From: Gnetum montanum
Taxonomy: Eukaryota > Streptophyta > Gnetopsida > Gnetales > Gnetaceae
Assembly: GCA_015680685.1 (NCBI GenBank)
Contig: MNCI01018059.1
Span: 744,368 to 808,367, forward strand
Direction: 5' to 3'
Length of the DNA stretch: 64,000 nucleotides
The notes below the pieces were generated by a model. That model ran no database searches. It had not been told where the DNA came from and saw only the letters and a list, made by a program, of their open reading frames with translations. Each line of letters opens with the position of its first letter. Position 1 is the stretch's first letter. This document shows positions 23,361 through 36,860 of the stretch, one piece after another. A program made the position numbers and the translations under genes.

Positions 23361-23594
23361 TCTTCTTTACTAGCTTCATGCCATCAGAAGATGTGCTATC
23401 AAATTTTTGTGTAATCACATCACGGTATTCAATTTTGTGTCATGAACACCACAATTTTTGTAATTTGTTGATTTGTACACTCAGGAACTCAGTTTTATCA
23501 AGCCAATTGTTATGTTAAGAGTTACCAAATAATCCCATAACTTTCCACCTTTGTAAGGGAACTAGAGGATGAGTTTTCATTTGTCATGGGGGTA
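23361..23594 (+). promoter_or_regulatory. E1 3' tail and polypurine tract
   Basis: Noncoding tail of E1. CATGGGGGTA at 23585-23594 abuts the LTR and is the polypurine tract; E3 has the same ten bases at 42383-42392. GATGAGTTTTCATTT just upstream is also shared with E3. Confidence 0.85.
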
Positions 23595-24523
23595 TGATGA
23601 ACATCAAAGTATCATGTCGATGGACCCCTATTGACGTGCCCTTGTCTATGGGGCCCTATTTACATGGTGTTGCCCCATCAAAATAACATTTGTTACATAT
23701 ATGGAGCCCCATCAACATAGTACTATAGCAAAAACTATAAATACAAGCTCCCTAGTCTTGTTTATGCATTAGAAGTCATAGTAGTAGCATAGCTCTTACA
23801 ATTTGTTCATTTGAATGTTAGAATATTTTCCCAAGTGCCTGCAGTAGGAGTCATTGAGTGTTTGTATCTTTATTCGAGCACTGTTGTACCTAAACCACAC
23901 CAGTGTGTATGATAATAAAGACAAGCTTCTTGATAAACCTTGCAACATTATGAATAGTTTAAATTTTTTATTTTTGCATTTAATGTTTTTATTTATTTGT
24001 CCAATGTTTCTTAGTAATTAAGGTAATTAAGTGATTAAGTAAGATAAGTTAAATAGGTTAAATACATAAGTATGACTGCTTCAAGCATAAACACGTATTC
24101 TCTTGGTAATTCCAATAGCATTATTGCTTGGTGCACCCAGTAGCATAGCACTTGGTAACCTAGCAGTGGATACATGGGTTCATGGTGTGTACGAAAAGTG
24201 GAACTAGATGCCTATGTTAAGGTTAGCTAGAGAATAGTTAATTAGTTAAACTAAATTAGTTGTTAAATTATTTCATCTCCCTACTTTAAGCACCAAAGAA
24301 CATACAACACAAAACAATAAAAATCATATGCCTCAATTACACTTAACCATACAATGTGCATCACAAGTGTAATTGGGAAGACAACGAATGACCTTTAGGG
24401 AATGGTTCACTTCCTAGAAGACTAGTGTACCAAAAACTATAGTGTCCATGGAATTTAAATGGATTTCATGTGAACACTTGTGATTCATATGGTTGGACAT
24501 AGGGTTACCTTGACCTCTCATCA
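23595..24523 (+). repeat. E1 3' LTR, 929 bp
   Basis: Starts TGATGAAC and ends CTCTCATCA. U3 holds GGGCC/GGGCCC and CCCCATCAA words. A TATA-like ACTATAAATACAAG lies near 23727 and AATAAAGACAAG near 23914 would serve as poly(A) signal. U5 holds two or three imperfect copies of CTTGGTAANCCNAGTAGC, as in all LTRs of this group. No PBS follows, so it is the downstream LTR. Directly after it the sequence matches the interior of the E2 LTR, showing that E1 landed inside that LTR. Confidence 0.92.
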
Positions 24524-24983
24524 ACTACACTTAGCACTTGAAATCAGTCATATCCATTCCACTTACTAATGACATGTAAAATAAAGTGCTTGAAATGTAA
24601 ATGATTGACTAAGAAAATAAGGAAATTATTCTAAGTAAACATAAAGAAAACTAATTGGATGCTACAATGATGAAAAGTAATCTTGATCTTTATTATCATT
24701 CATGAATCATATTCAAGTACAATTCCCTTGAATAAAGATTCTAGATAATTGCTTAATGCCACACTGTGAGCATTCACTTTATCATTAAAACTAAAAATAC
24801 AAACTACAAGAGTTTTGCTAAGGGTGGAACAAAAAGTTATCAATTATGCACCAAAGTGTTAGTATTTGTAGGGCTTCATACATCCCAAGACATTGCATCA
24901 ATAATTATGTAGGATGAGCTATGACATCATAGCTACAATATCGTAGTTACAATATCACACTATTATAAAATTTGACTTTTTCA
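24524..24983 (-). repeat. E2 3' LTR, remaining half
   Basis: Matches 52652-53123 of the E2 5' LTR, about 85% by eye. It is the U3 half of a minus-oriented LTR; the other roughly 410 bp (equivalent to 52238-52651) should lie left of the window beyond the start of E1. On the - strand it starts TGAAAAAG after the polypurine tract CATGGGAGTA (24984-24993). Confidence 0.88.
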
Positions 24984-25182
24984 TACTCCCATGACTAATT
25001 GGGAACTTGTTCATGAGTTAAAATAGAATGAGGATAGAGTCCCTTACAAAATTAAGAGGTATTTACATGACTGACTATTTACATGACTCTTGTGAATACC
25101 GCATTGGTGTATTTACAAAATGACACAGTAACATGATAAAAAAATGAAACAACACAAAACTTTGGAGTTTCTTGATGTATCC

Positions 25183-27977
25183 TTATGTTCCTGGTAGTGG
25201 AGGCTCTTCCATCAGCTTCTTCCCTTTATAATTAGGCTTCTAAAATTGGTAACAGTTCAAGAGCACCTAAAGCTTTCCCTCCTTTGTCCTTGGGTCATGT
25301 ATATTTCTTGCTTATTGAGCAATGTTTGATGGGATTGGTACATATCATGGGCATGGTAGCTATAGGAACATCTGATTAGCTTTCATGTACCAGGCCATGA
25401 ACTATCGCCTCTCTTCTTCAAAAGCTCTAGCTACCTTTCTAAGTTCTTAGTAGTTAGACATTCTTTGTGCTAGATTTATTGTGACATCTTTTTGTCCTTG
25501 GTAGCTTGCTTTTATAATTTTGAGTTTGGAGTTTGCTATATGGAGTTTCTATAGAGCATCTTCTCTATTAGTAAACTCCTTCTCGTAAATGCCATACACA
25601 ATAGCTACCTATTACCTAAGTTCATTTTTAGGTTGCCTTATTGTTAACTTGGCCAAGTTAGCATACCAAAGGTTTTCTAACCCGATGTATTTTGTAAGGT
25701 CTTCTATCTACAGGTACTTTTTTTATGTCACCTTGAAAGATGTAGGCAAGACTATCCAAGATGGGCTGCCAATTAGGAGTTTGAGTCATGATGGAGTTAA
25801 TCTTAGCCTTGACCATATGAATTTATTTCTCATTAATCTGTTTATACATACCTACTTGATCCTTGAAATGCTCCTTGAGTCTTTCATGTTTCTTAGCCTT
25901 ATTTTTCCACAAGTTTATTTCTATTGTAGAGTTTTGACAAATTTCAGGAACCTCTTCCATTGATAAGAATTGGTTTTTCTGGGCTAAGATACTCATGTCC
26001 TAGTTGAATTTGATTAGTTGTTCTCGCAGTTGATGAATGCTCTCTTCGAGAACATTTTTCTATTTCTCTACATTAATTAACCTTGTGTTGTTAGCAACAA
26101 GCTTTTTATTTTATTCTTTCGATGTTGTGAGGGCTTTGGTGTGGGCATAGGTTTGTGCTTCTACAATTGAGGCATTCCACACCATGTTTTCCCTCTCCAT
26201 CTCAACTTTGATGTTGTGGATAATTAGCTACCTCGCTTGATCTGTTCTAAATTGTTCTAGCTAATCAAGAGCTATGAACTATGTAGGGTCTCCTCTTTTG
26301 ACTCTTAGGGTTGTTAATTCCTCTTGTAACCTCTACACCTCATTCTTTGCATGTTTTGCCTTTGTCTTGGCCATGACCAACTTTTCTTTGGTGGTAATCA
26401 AATCAAACTACATTTCAATGATATCACTTGGAATACCAAACAAATTTTGCATGACTTGGGCCATCTATAGCATTCTATCTAGTACATCTTCATGTTCTAT
26501 AGGATTCATCAAGGTAAAAGCTAATATTTGAGCATCTATCACTTAAAAGATATCAACTAGTAACATAATAGGAACATTAAATGATTCTTTGATATGATTT
26601 ATAACAACCTTTACAACTCTTGCTACATCTTGGTGTTGTATAACCATAACTATGGTACCTTTATTAGTTTCAAGCATGAATTGGAACAATGCAACATTCC
26701 CTAAGATTTTTTATGTCCAATCATCCTCTCCTCTTGTTTATATTAACACTTGCCCACTTGCAAGATATGTAGAAATTATGGGCATAACTACACTTCCTCT
26801 AACTCTATAGAGATTCACGCCCTCCCTTGTTTCCTAGCTTATTATTTTTATAATCCATTGTAGATGGCTCATTGATTTCCTACAGTCTTATGGTGGTGGT
26901 GGTGGATCTTATTTTTATTTTTTTTGTTGTTTAGTTGGTGGCTACCTACTAGGTCTTGCTTGTAGTCACTAATTTGTAGCTAGAATGTTATTGGCAAGAG
27001 TTGAGCCTATAACTCCCTTAGTGCCTACTAGCTTTTCTAGCTGATCTTTCTTAGGAGGCACTAGCTTTGACATTTCTACAAAGGAAGTGTTCTAGGCTTT
27101 TGTTAAGACATCAATGATGTAGCTCAAGATTCCTACTTGCTTACAAAACTTTCTTATTAGGCAAGAAAATGGTAGTGTTGGTTTCCCTACCTTCTTCTCC
27201 TCAAACCAACTTTGGATCTATAGGAAGATCAAATGAATGATGTTGGCATTAAATTTCCCCATCGCAATTACACTTACCTAAGCTACATAGGTTGAAATTT
27301 GATTGAGCCTTTTGGTTGGGAATGGGTGGTATGCCCTAATCTTAAAATAGATCTTTTCTTTAGTAGTCATCTCACTGTAATATTTGTCTTCCTTGTTGTA
27401 GGCTCTTTGTAACCATAATTTCTTGGCATATGTGTCAGAACTTGTGAAAATTTGTGCCATATTAGCCCCTTCATTTAGGATAGTTAGGGATTTGACAATT
27501 GCCTCTACTAAATAAGATACTAAAGCCCCCTTCTATTTTCACTATATCATTGGCCTACTTATTCCACCAAAACTAATAAGTCTTTCCCAAATACCATTCA
27601 CCATTATCAGACAATGTAGGACATAAGGGAGATGCTCAAAGTTGCATCCTCATAGCTGCTAGAACAAACTCCATGAGGGGTCCAAAGTTCAATTTGATGA
27701 TGACCGTGGACATTATAGACTTTTCTTGGATGGCTTGTAGACATTCATTGGACAACATGAGATGTTTTCCTTACTCTAGTGCTACTAGGACCTCTTCTTT
27801 TGCTTGTGTAGACTATTCAATAGTAGGAGTTTGTTGGTGGATGCTGAATGCTTATGCCTCCTTCTCTGGATGTTCAGCTTTGGGATTTTGTTCTCTTGTT
27901 TAGCCTCTCATGTAGCCTCTTGGTCTCTTACCACCTTGTTGGGAAGGTCCTTTAGCTACTAGTCTCTTCAGGACCAT
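25183..27977 (-). pseudogene. E2 ORF3: long coiled-coil protein after integrase, nearly full length
   Basis: About 930 codons on the element's coding strand, the fullest copy of ORF3. The ATG at 27977 follows GATTGCAG directly, a splice-acceptor form. It starts basic (MVLKRLVAKG). A globular domain at about residues 170-295 reads KLWLQRAYNKEDKYYSEMTT, KIRAYHPFPT, then LPFSCLIRKFCKQVGI, resembling the plant Transposase_32-type domain. A Pro/Gln linker follows, then coiled-coil of about 400 residues (AKTKAKHAKNEV; ESIHQLREQLIKF). The C-terminus is conserved and basic: HDPRTKEGKL, YKGKKLMEEPPLPGT. No signal peptide or membrane segment is evident, so it does not look like a retroviral envelope despite its position. 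Roughly twenty stops are scattered in one main frame. Confidence 0.75.
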
Positions 27978-30199
27978 CTGCAATCCATAAGATTTTGGGC
28001 TTATTAAAGTATTCTTATTAATTATTAATAGTTCATAATCCTTCTTATACTCTTATTCATATTAATTCTTTACATTATTATGATTATAGAACTAAGAATA
28101 TTTTAAAAAGAAAACCCCATGTGTTTTATTCTTTATTATATTCCTTATTATTATTATGACCTTCTGTAACTGTTCTATTCTTTATTATATTCCTTACTAG
28201 TATGACCTTCTATAGTTATCATTTTCTTATTTACCATACCCTTGCCTAGTTAATATGGTTATCTTCCATAGTTATCATTTTATCATTTACCATACCCTTG
28301 CTTGGTTAATATGGTTATCTGGGAGGTTTAGTTAAGTTCTTTGGCTAAAATTTGGTTAGTTTGATGTAATGTTTTTATTACTCTTCTATACTTACCCTTA
28401 ATAATGTCTTCCAAGTGTTAGAAAATTTTGGCTCAAATTTATTAAATGTACATGCACTAACCCATTCCCCTTTCCCCCATGAAATAGTTGAATGCTCTAG
28501 GATCAACAAGATTTAATAAGTTCACAAATCGGAGCTACAGTGAGGAAGTTATGGCTTCATGAAGTTAGAGTTCCAAAGCTCAAAGAAAAAACTTCAAAAA
28601 CTCCTCTTATTAAAAAATGATGGAATGAAATATTTTCTAACTCCTACATGTGTATATACTATTTTTATATGTGTGACATCGTAGGCCATGGGACATCATA
28701 GCTACAACATCACCACCAAAAAATTTTGATTTTTGAGAAATTTCAAATAGAAAGAATGAGTCAGTTGGATGATATGGAAGACATAGAGATTATCTAAAGG
28801 ATCATGTACCATTGATGATGCTTATAATTCAGAAATTTAGATTTTAAAGCCTTAAGAAAGGAATTTAGGCAATGGAAGATTATTAAGTCGGTAGGAGATG
28901 GGTTGAAGATTCTAAATTATCGAACAGGTTCTAGGATGGTATGGAAAGTATTTATTGAGTCTGTATTATGTTGGAAGACACAAAATGATGTGGAATTGCT
29001 TTCCAAGTATGAGATACAATAGTTATACAAGTGGGTCCTCCCCAAAGTAGGATTTAGCCCTTAGTGCCCTTATATAACCATGCCTAAAAGTATCTGTAGG
29101 CTCTCAAAGAGTTGAATATAATACATACTAACACACATATTAGTATTGCCAGATTGGGAAAATAACACTATATTATACAAAACCATAAAGTTATGATTGA
29201 ATATACAATGAGATCAAACTAATTGTAGAAGGGGTTGTTGAAACCAAAACATGAGGTATTTTACCATAGGCATAATGATCTCTTATGTGTAATCTATGGT
29301 TAAAGTAATCATTAGTCTTTATGTCCAACATTCAATCCAAGTCCAAACCAATTTTCAATGACATCACTTTGTTTCATCCCCAAGGTTCACAACCATAAGA
29401 CTACCATTTTTGCAAAGAGTATTACCACATAGAAATGCCATTCAAGGAAGGAATTTTATTAGTAGCAAATTTTTATCTTTTATATTTCTAAGCATCCACC
29501 TACCTTCAAACATGGGTAACATGTCTTTCTAGTGGAACCTCCAAAAAATTTATTTTATGCTTTTTATTTTATTTTACTATGTCTACATTACCAGAGGACT
29601 ACCTTTAGGCATGGGTAACATGTCTTTCCAATGACATGATAAGGTAGCATTTATTATACTCTTACTTTCATTTTTCATTAGAACTTAAGTGAATAATACA
29701 TTCTTACCAACATGATAAAACTCATAGTAGTAATCCTAGAGAATCCACAAGTTTCCTTGATGTCATACCCATTTCATTCCCACTTGGTTCTTCACTTTTC
29801 TATCCATGCATAATGATCACAAGCTTATTCTTAGTTTTATTATGACAAGAATATCATTATGGCCATGGTGAGGACCTCTTATTATTGGAATGGGTGGATG
29901 GATGTTGTGGTCTCATTGTATAGGTAATCAGCCTTTTATGATTGATAATATAGGGTAATCTTCACTTTATTGGGATTTCATCCTACTTTATTCCATGAAT
30001 TTTATTGAAAATTAGTAAAAATATGTACAAGTGAAGTAATGAAAAAGTGTAGCAAAACTATAAAAGATATTAGAAATTGAAAAGATAGTAAGGATGAAAA
30101 TTTGGCAAAGAATGGAAAATTATGAAAAAAATTAGAAAATATAAAGATACAGGAAAATGTATTAAGAAAATGAAAAATTTAGTATGTACCTATCTGTCA
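27978..30199 (-). other. E2 noncoding region between integrase and ORF3
   Basis: AT-rich with no gene. It shares blocks with the equivalent regions of E1, E3 and E4, including GTGGGTCCTCCCCAAAG near 29030, AGACATGTTACCCATG (as its complement) near 29515 and 29615, and ACAATGAG...ACATCCA near 29895-29925 on the - strand. CCCCCATG at 28474-28481 is the complement of the internal CATGGGGG motif. Around 28675-28715 are words like those of the E2 U3. The short ORFs in and around it are not supported. Confidence 0.6.
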
Positions 30200-31600
30200 T
30201 GGTAAACACCCCCATGACTATGATCTTGTCTCGTTAGCTAGAAAATTGAATAGGTAGAGCATAGATTGATGGCTTGGGTAGAATACATAACTGAATTAGG
30301 ATGTTCATAATAGGGTTTGACCTGCTAGATGTTTACTAAGATGAACTTATGTGGGCTAGATGGATGGTAAATATGCATGGCACTGAACGGATAAGTTACC
30401 TAGACGATGTATGGTCCCTCCCAAAGTATTTGGAACTTAGCCTTTTGTTGAACATGGTTGGGATTGTAGTATAGGACCTTATCACTTAGTTGTATTGATA
30501 CTTGATGTATTTGTGCATCATGCTTCTGCTCAGAATACTTCTTATGGATCTCATTACTCATGAGTGCTACTAGCCTATTTTCCTCTAACAAATTAAGGTT
30601 TGTGAGTTGTTCCTTTTAGGCTAAGCTTAGGTTTAGGTCTAGTTTATTGGTAGTAGCTAAATTTTGGAGCTCTTCTTGGATTGGGAGCATAGGTAATTTA
30701 CCATAAACTAACTCATACGATGGGTATCCAATGGGTAGTTTCCATGTGATTCTGTAGGCCCATAAAGAATCATTTGATTTCGTGCTCCAATACTTTCTAA
30801 ATATACTAACCATTCTAGTTAATTCTTGTAATTTATCGATTAGTTACTTTGGCTTGACCATTCTCTTAGGGATGATATGGTGTGGTCAACTATGATTCAC
30901 CTCAAGCTGCTGCATCATCTTATTAAAAGTAGCACTACTAAAATGAGTTCCATTATTTGAGATAAGCATCCTTGGTACTCCAAATCTATTTACCACATGT
31001 TGAAAAAATTTGGTAGCTTTTTTGGCTATAAAATCTTTAACTGTGGCTAGCTTTTCCCACTTTGTACTATAATCCACATTCACTATGATGTAGGCTTTTC
31101 CATTTGACATTTACATGATGGATCCCATGAAGTCAAGTCTCCAAATATCAAATGGTTCTAATGGTTGTATCCATTATTGTTTCCCTTCATTTCTAGCTAT
31201 TATTCCTTCATCTCACTGGCATTGTCCATAGGATTGAGTGAAGTTATGGACATCTTAGAATATGGTAGGCTAGAAGTAGCCTACCATCATCAATTTAAGT
31301 GTTGTCCTATGCCTAGCATAATGACCACCACATGGTCCTTCATGTTTATCCTATAGAATCCTTTTTTGATTGTCATTTGGTACACAGGATTAGACTACTC
31401 CATTAGCAAAAATCTTATAAAGATTCCCATTTATCCCCACATATCTTTTAACTTTATGAAGGAATTTCTCTTTTTACTTCTTACTCCACTCAACTGAAAG
31501 CTCTTGTGTGGTTAAGTTATGTAATCAGTTATCCATGACTTCTCTATTGAGTCAACAACCAATATTATCTTTGTGAATAGGTTTCACCAGGGAGCTCATT
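30200..31600 (-). pseudogene. E2 integrase
   Basis: Read right to left it gives a core with VNVDYSTKWEKLATVKD, FGVPRMLISNNGTHFSSATF and LWAYRITWKLPIGYPSYELV, followed by a C-terminal part with LSDKVLYYNPNHV and ILWEGPYIV. The second catalytic Asp is Asn (ISNNG where E1 and E3 read SDN or LDN). With the stops, this copy is inactive. The tail ends with a CATGGGGG sequence (complement at 30209-30216), as in E3. The partial frames at 30400-30591, 30616-30813 and 30886-31110 are its surviving segments. Confidence 0.88.
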
Positions 31601-33327
31601 TGTCAATGGTTCTTCTTAGTCTTATGGTTCCCATCTTGACCTTAACAGGTGATCTACTACTACATTTTCTGTGCCTTTCTTGTCAATCATGGTAATGTCA
31701 AATTCTTGTAAAATGATGAGCCATCTAATCACCTTAGGATTTATTGCTTATTTATTCATTAGAAATCAAATTGCACTATGATCTATATGAACATAAATTA
31801 GGTACTTGATCACATAGTGTCTAAACTTTTCTAGTGCATACACCATTGCCATAAGCTCCTTATCTATGATGGTGCAATTGGGTTGTGCTCTAGTGATGCT
31901 TCTACTAGCACAATGTATGTAATATGGCCTTTTCTAGTAATCCAGCTGTGTTAGTACTACACCTAGTGCATAATTTGAAGCATCTATCATGATATGAAAA
32001 GGCTTAGACCATCTAAAGCTTGAAGGAATGGTGTTTTGATTAACTTCTATTTTAATGTTTTAAATGCCTTTTCAAATTATTCTTTCTGTTAAAATGGTGC
32101 ATCCTTCTTAGTTAGTTCTATCAATGGTTTTTCAATTTTTGAAAAATTCTATATGAACTATCTATAATATCTTGTATGGCCTAGAAATGATATAACATCT
32201 TTGATAGTTTGTGGTATTTTGGGTGATTTTCTAGATGACTCTGATCTTCTCAAGATCTACCTCAATTCACTTCTTAGAAACTTTATGTCCTAGCACAATT
32301 CTATCTTGGATCATTAGATGGATTTTCTACCAATTCAACTTCAAATTTTTCTATACGCATTTTTTTAGTACTTACTCTAAATGATCTAGTGCTTGTTTGA
32401 AGTTCAGCCCATAGGTTGAAAAATTAGCCATAAATACCTCAACACCATTACCTATTTGTTTTTGGAAGATGCTGAGTACTAGTCTTTGAAAGGTAGTAGG
32501 TGCAAAGATTACAAGTCATTTGCTTGTACGCGAACATTCCCCATAGGCTTGTGAATGTTTTCTTCTCTTGGTCTTCTAGTGCAATGTAGATTTGATTATA
32601 TCCACTTTATCCATCAAGAAAACTATAATATTGATGTCTTGTGATAGTATCTAGGACTTGGTCAACAAACCACAAAGGAAAATGATCCTTGAACATTGCA
32701 TAATTCAATAATCAAAAATCAATACACACTCTCCACTTACCTTCCTTATTTAGAAAAATTACCAAAGGACTAATCCATTCATTATCTACAATGGGATAAA
32801 TGAATCCCACCTTTAGTAATTTTTCTAACTCTTACATTACTACTTCCTTAAGCTTAGGATTCAACCTTCTTTGTAGTTGGTGTCGTGGCTTAACAGTTGG
32901 ATCTATGTATATCTAATGTTAAAAAATTCAAGTATTAATGCTTGTTACTTGGTCATAAGACCAAGAAAATGCCATTGGCCATTTATTAACCACTTCTAAT
33001 AATCTCTTTTTCTGTTCTTTGTCCAAGTTGGCTTTGATGATGATCAGCTTCTTGTTGTTTAGAAAAGAATATTTCAGTTCTTTTGATGGGGCCTTTAACT
33101 CAAATGATTCTAGTTCCATTTTATTTGGGATCTCAAGCGATTCCCATTCAATTTCTTCTTCTTGGCCTAAATGTGGATAAGGGTTCCTTCTTCTTAACTA
33201 TTGTAGCTTATCTATTTATTCTGCGTAGGCACTTATAATTTAAGTTATTGGTTCCATGTATATTTTTGATTCTATTTCTTCATCAATGACTAGCCATTAG
33301 GTGCCTTCTTGTTTAGTGATTACATCA
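31601..33327 (-). pseudogene. E2 reverse transcriptase and RNase H
   Basis: The RT lead region at 33119-32928 reads ELESFELKAPSKELKYSFLN and VNKWPMAFSWSYDQV, parallel to E3 at 37570-37740. The active-site block near 32400-32440 reads VEVFMANFSTYG where the family has VFMDDFS, so both catalytic Asp are gone. RNase H ends near 31640 with EFDITMIDKKGTEN. Frames are heavily broken. The 5' end of the block is cut at 33327 by E3. Confidence 0.85.
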
Positions 33328-34135
33328 TGATGAACTATGATATCGTGTCTGCGATATTGGATCAACCATGCGATATCGAATACCCGATATCGCAACTCGT
33401 CTCCATGCCTATAAATAAGAGGTAATGCCCTTGGTTTCCACAGTTAGAAGTTAGTCCCTTAGCCAAACTCTTGCCATTTTTTCCCTCTAGAGTTAGAGTT
33501 ATTTCTACGTGCCTGCAATAGCAGTCATAGAGTGAACGGATCTTTATTTGAGCATTGTGTACCTTAGCACACTTTGTGTACAGCAATAAGGACAAACTTT
33601 ATTATTATTTAATTCTTTCCTAGCACACTTAGCATACAGAATAGATTAATTAGTGTTAATTATTATTTAATTATTTCCTAGTTAATTAATGATTTCTCTC
33701 ACCTTACAACTTTCTTAGTTAAATACACTTAATACGACTGCTTTGAGCATGCGTGTAGCACTTGGTAGCCCAGTAATGATTAGCCTTTGGTAATCCCAGC
33801 AGCATTGCACTGGTTTAGGATGTGTACGGCAAGTGGGAATGGATACTAGTGTTAGGAGTACTTAGAACTTAGTTAATGAATATTTAAATTAGATTAGTTA
33901 CTTATTTATTTCTCTCCCCCCCTCCTTATTAGTGTAGGATATAAAACACATAAAAACTATAAAAATCATATGCCTCAAGCTTACTTAACCATACAACTAT
34001 GACATACAAGTAAGTTTAGGACCTGCTATTCTTCCATAGATGTGCATAGGCACTTAGTACTTGGAATTCAATTGGATCGTGCATGAAATGCTCAGATTTG
34101 TATGGTTGAGCATAGGGGTACCTCACTGCTCATCA
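33328..34135 (+). repeat. E3 5' LTR, 808 bp
   Basis: Starts TGATGAAC and ends GCTCATCA, just before the PBS. U3 is short and packed with GATATCG/CGATAT words. TATA-like CCTATAAATAAGAGG lies near 33409 and a degenerate AATAAGGACAA near 33584. U5 carries repeated TTGGTAANCCCAG blocks near 33760-33805. It promotes E3 transcription to the right. Confidence 0.95.
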
Positions 34136-34136
34136 T

Positions 34137-34154
34137 TGGTGCCGTTGTCGGGGA
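34137..34154 (+). promoter_or_regulatory. E3 primer-binding site, tRNA-Asp-like
   Basis: TGGTGCCGTTGTCGGGGA begins one base after the LTR. It resembles the complement of the plant tRNA-Asp 3' end (TGGCGCCGTTGCCGGG, from memory) with two C-to-T differences. This PBS type is usual in Athila-like elements. Confidence 0.85.
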
Positions 34155-34267
34155 CTTAGTTGTTTGTGCGCTAAGTAGAACTTAGGAAATCATTTACATC
34201 ATTGGAACAAATCCTTAGGGTTGATTAAGAAAAAGATAATAGTAGATTGCACACTAAACAAGACAAA

Positions 34268-36860
34268 ATGTCTTCTTCTTCACACAAAATCACTTCACTT
34301 CCTAGGACTAACATAAGAAGCAATCGGTGGCAAAATACATGACATTGATCTGCCAATTCCTCAATAGTTTCATGTGGTATATGTTCATCCCGATGAATAT
34401 GTACCTGAATTCACCTTTATTCTCCATCAAGATAGATAGCTATGTTGGTGTGACTTAGAAGGTAACATAGTATTACCTCCTGACCATTCAGTCCCAAGTA
34501 TGCTTCTTCATGCTCTCACATGAATAGGCATGCAACACTTACACGCTGAGTACATTGCACAAGACTATAATTCAAGAGACTATCATCCTACCAAAGTGCA
34601 ACATCAAATGGATTATCAATAGGAGAGACACCATAAATTCTTGAAGGGAAAATGGTCTAAGGTTTTCCCCCCACATTTTAAGAGAAATTGAGGGTGATGA
34701 ACCTACCTCAGGTAGTCACCCACATAATGATGTTCCTTCCCTTGACTTTGGCCAAGGGGTTATGTATCAGAACCTTCATTCCACCATTCACAACCTAGGT
34801 GCTGATACCAATGGAAAAAAAGTGTCCAAAAAAGGAACAAAGACCCATGACAAAGGTGGACATTTAGATCACAATCATGATCAAGGTAGACACCACTGAA
34901 AAGAAGGAAGTAGACACTGTCATGGGGGCAGTTCTCCTTCTTCTTCACCTTCATCATCTCCTTCATCCTCTCCTTCTATGTCCAGATGTAGCCATAGAGA
35001 AACAGATCATGAGGATAAGGGTAAACAAAGTGGAAGTCATAGACAAGACAACCAAGATAGAGGACAAGGGCACTCTAGGGAATCATGCCATAGAAGAAGG
35101 GAGAGTAGGGAACCGCATAGGCATCATAGATGCTACGAACGAGATGATCGAGATGAACCCCTACTTGTCATGTGAAGCATGCTAGATATTATTGAGGTTG
35201 TGAAAGTTCCAAAAAGGCACCAAAAAGATAGTAGGATTAAGAGGTTAGACATGAATAACATCCCACGATTTGAAGGGGGATATAACGGTAATCCTCAAAA
35301 TCACTTACAAGCATTTCATGATGCATGTGCCTTACAAAACATAGAAAACAAGTGGCAAAAACTTAATTTATTTCCACAAATACTAATAAAAGAAGCTAAA
35401 ATATGGTACTGGTCCTTAGAACTAAAATCCATTCATAGGTGGAGTACGATGTTAGAATTGTTCAACGATAAAAACATACTCCCAGGTGTCTAACTTGTGA
35501 AAGCAAATCCAAGGATGGAAATAAGGAGGTCATGAACCCTTGGATGCTACCATAGGCTGCTATTATGCACTTTTACATCATTGTCCTAGCCATGGTTATT
35601 CGTAATGGGATCAACTATGCCATCTCGTAGATGGGCTTAGGCATGAAATGAGAAGAACCCTTGGGACTTATGCCCAAGGTAGGTTATCTAAGCTTAGGTT
35701 CCATCCAATTCATAGGCTACTAGAGCAAGTAGCTAAGGAAGAAGGTGAGCTATGAAAAAGAGAGAGTGTGGAAGAATACAATCGAGATCCTTCCCTCCAA
35801 AATAAGGGAGTAATATTTTATGAGAATGAGGAAGAGTCACCACTCGAAGAGATGGTGAATAGGAAAACCTTGCCTATTCAAAAGTTAGCATCAAAAGTAT
35901 CGGCAAAGGTAGACCAAATGTGGGATTCCTTGGATAGTAGATTTCAAACTGTGCTCAAAGTAGTAGAGGAGTCTAGGGAGCAAGGTAGCGATTGTGATAA
36001 AAGAAAAAAGAGAGAAGCAGAAAATGCACGTAACAAGGGTAAGGGAAAAGTTGCTATTATTGAAGAAGTTGTTGACTTAGATATACATAATGATAGTGGA
36101 TGTGAGATCTATCAACATGACCATCCTAAGAGATGTTGCCCTGTGATCTCACATATGCAGGATTTTGGGGTGTATGCACTTAATCTACGTCTAAATAAAT
36201 GGCAAACATCCCAGCAGTTACCTTATCCCCAAGGTAACCCAAGGAAATTCCACCAACCTTTAACATATTATCCAAGTGGAACTCCCCCACAACCAATTGA
36301 GAAACATCAGTAGTGGCAACATCCAAAATCATGGGGAATGCCACCACTAAGGTAAAAATATCCTTACCGACAACCTAACCCCTATGGATATTACGTACAA
36401 CATCCAATTTCTCCACGTGACTTTGTTGGTCACGTTACTCCTCAACACCACTGCCAAGCCCATGAGTACTATAGGAATCCCTCTCCTAGGGGTGACAAAC
36501 CACAAGTATACCATCCATCCAATCTAGTCGCATCTCTCCCACCAATAGCTCCATTATCACTTGCTCTAGCAATGCAAGGTAAACTCCCTACTCAGCCATA
36601 GCAATGCAATGCCACAAGGGCTGTTAATACTCAACCTACTATTGGTTCTAACAATTGTATGAAGAAGAGAACTTTCTTCAAAACCAATAGTCCAACAAAG
36701 CCTTTGCAACCCCAAGTGGCTAAGTCTTTGGACACCTCCATATCAACTAAAGCTTCAGAGCCCCTTTTGAACTTAACACCACATTCAATGCATACGGTCA
36801 TGTTAACACATGCTGTTACTAATTGGATCAAGGTTGGCCACCTTCCTAGGAAATTCTTTG
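34268..36860 (+). pseudogene. E3 gag
   Basis: The ATG at 34268 begins MSSSSHKITSLPRT; E6 starts alike at 62354. An N-terminal region ends in a low-complexity Ser/Pro run (34930-34980) followed by an Arg/Asp/Ser/His-rich stretch (SHRQDNQDRGQGHSRESCHR and YERDDRDEPLL). The capsid part (35179-35700) reads NIPRFEGGYNGNPQNHLQAF and IKEAKIWYWSLELKSIHRW. Toward the end comes a knuckle-like CEIYQHDHPKRCC at 36101-36139, with Tyr in place of the second Cys of CCHC, then a Pro/Gln/Tyr-rich tail. Several stops and frame changes occur. PR follows without a clear boundary. Confidence 0.88.

Noticed and set aside
25183-27977. ORF3 as an envelope protein
   Set aside because: Position fits, but no signal peptide, membrane helix or Cys pattern is seen; coiled-coil and charged ends point elsewhere.
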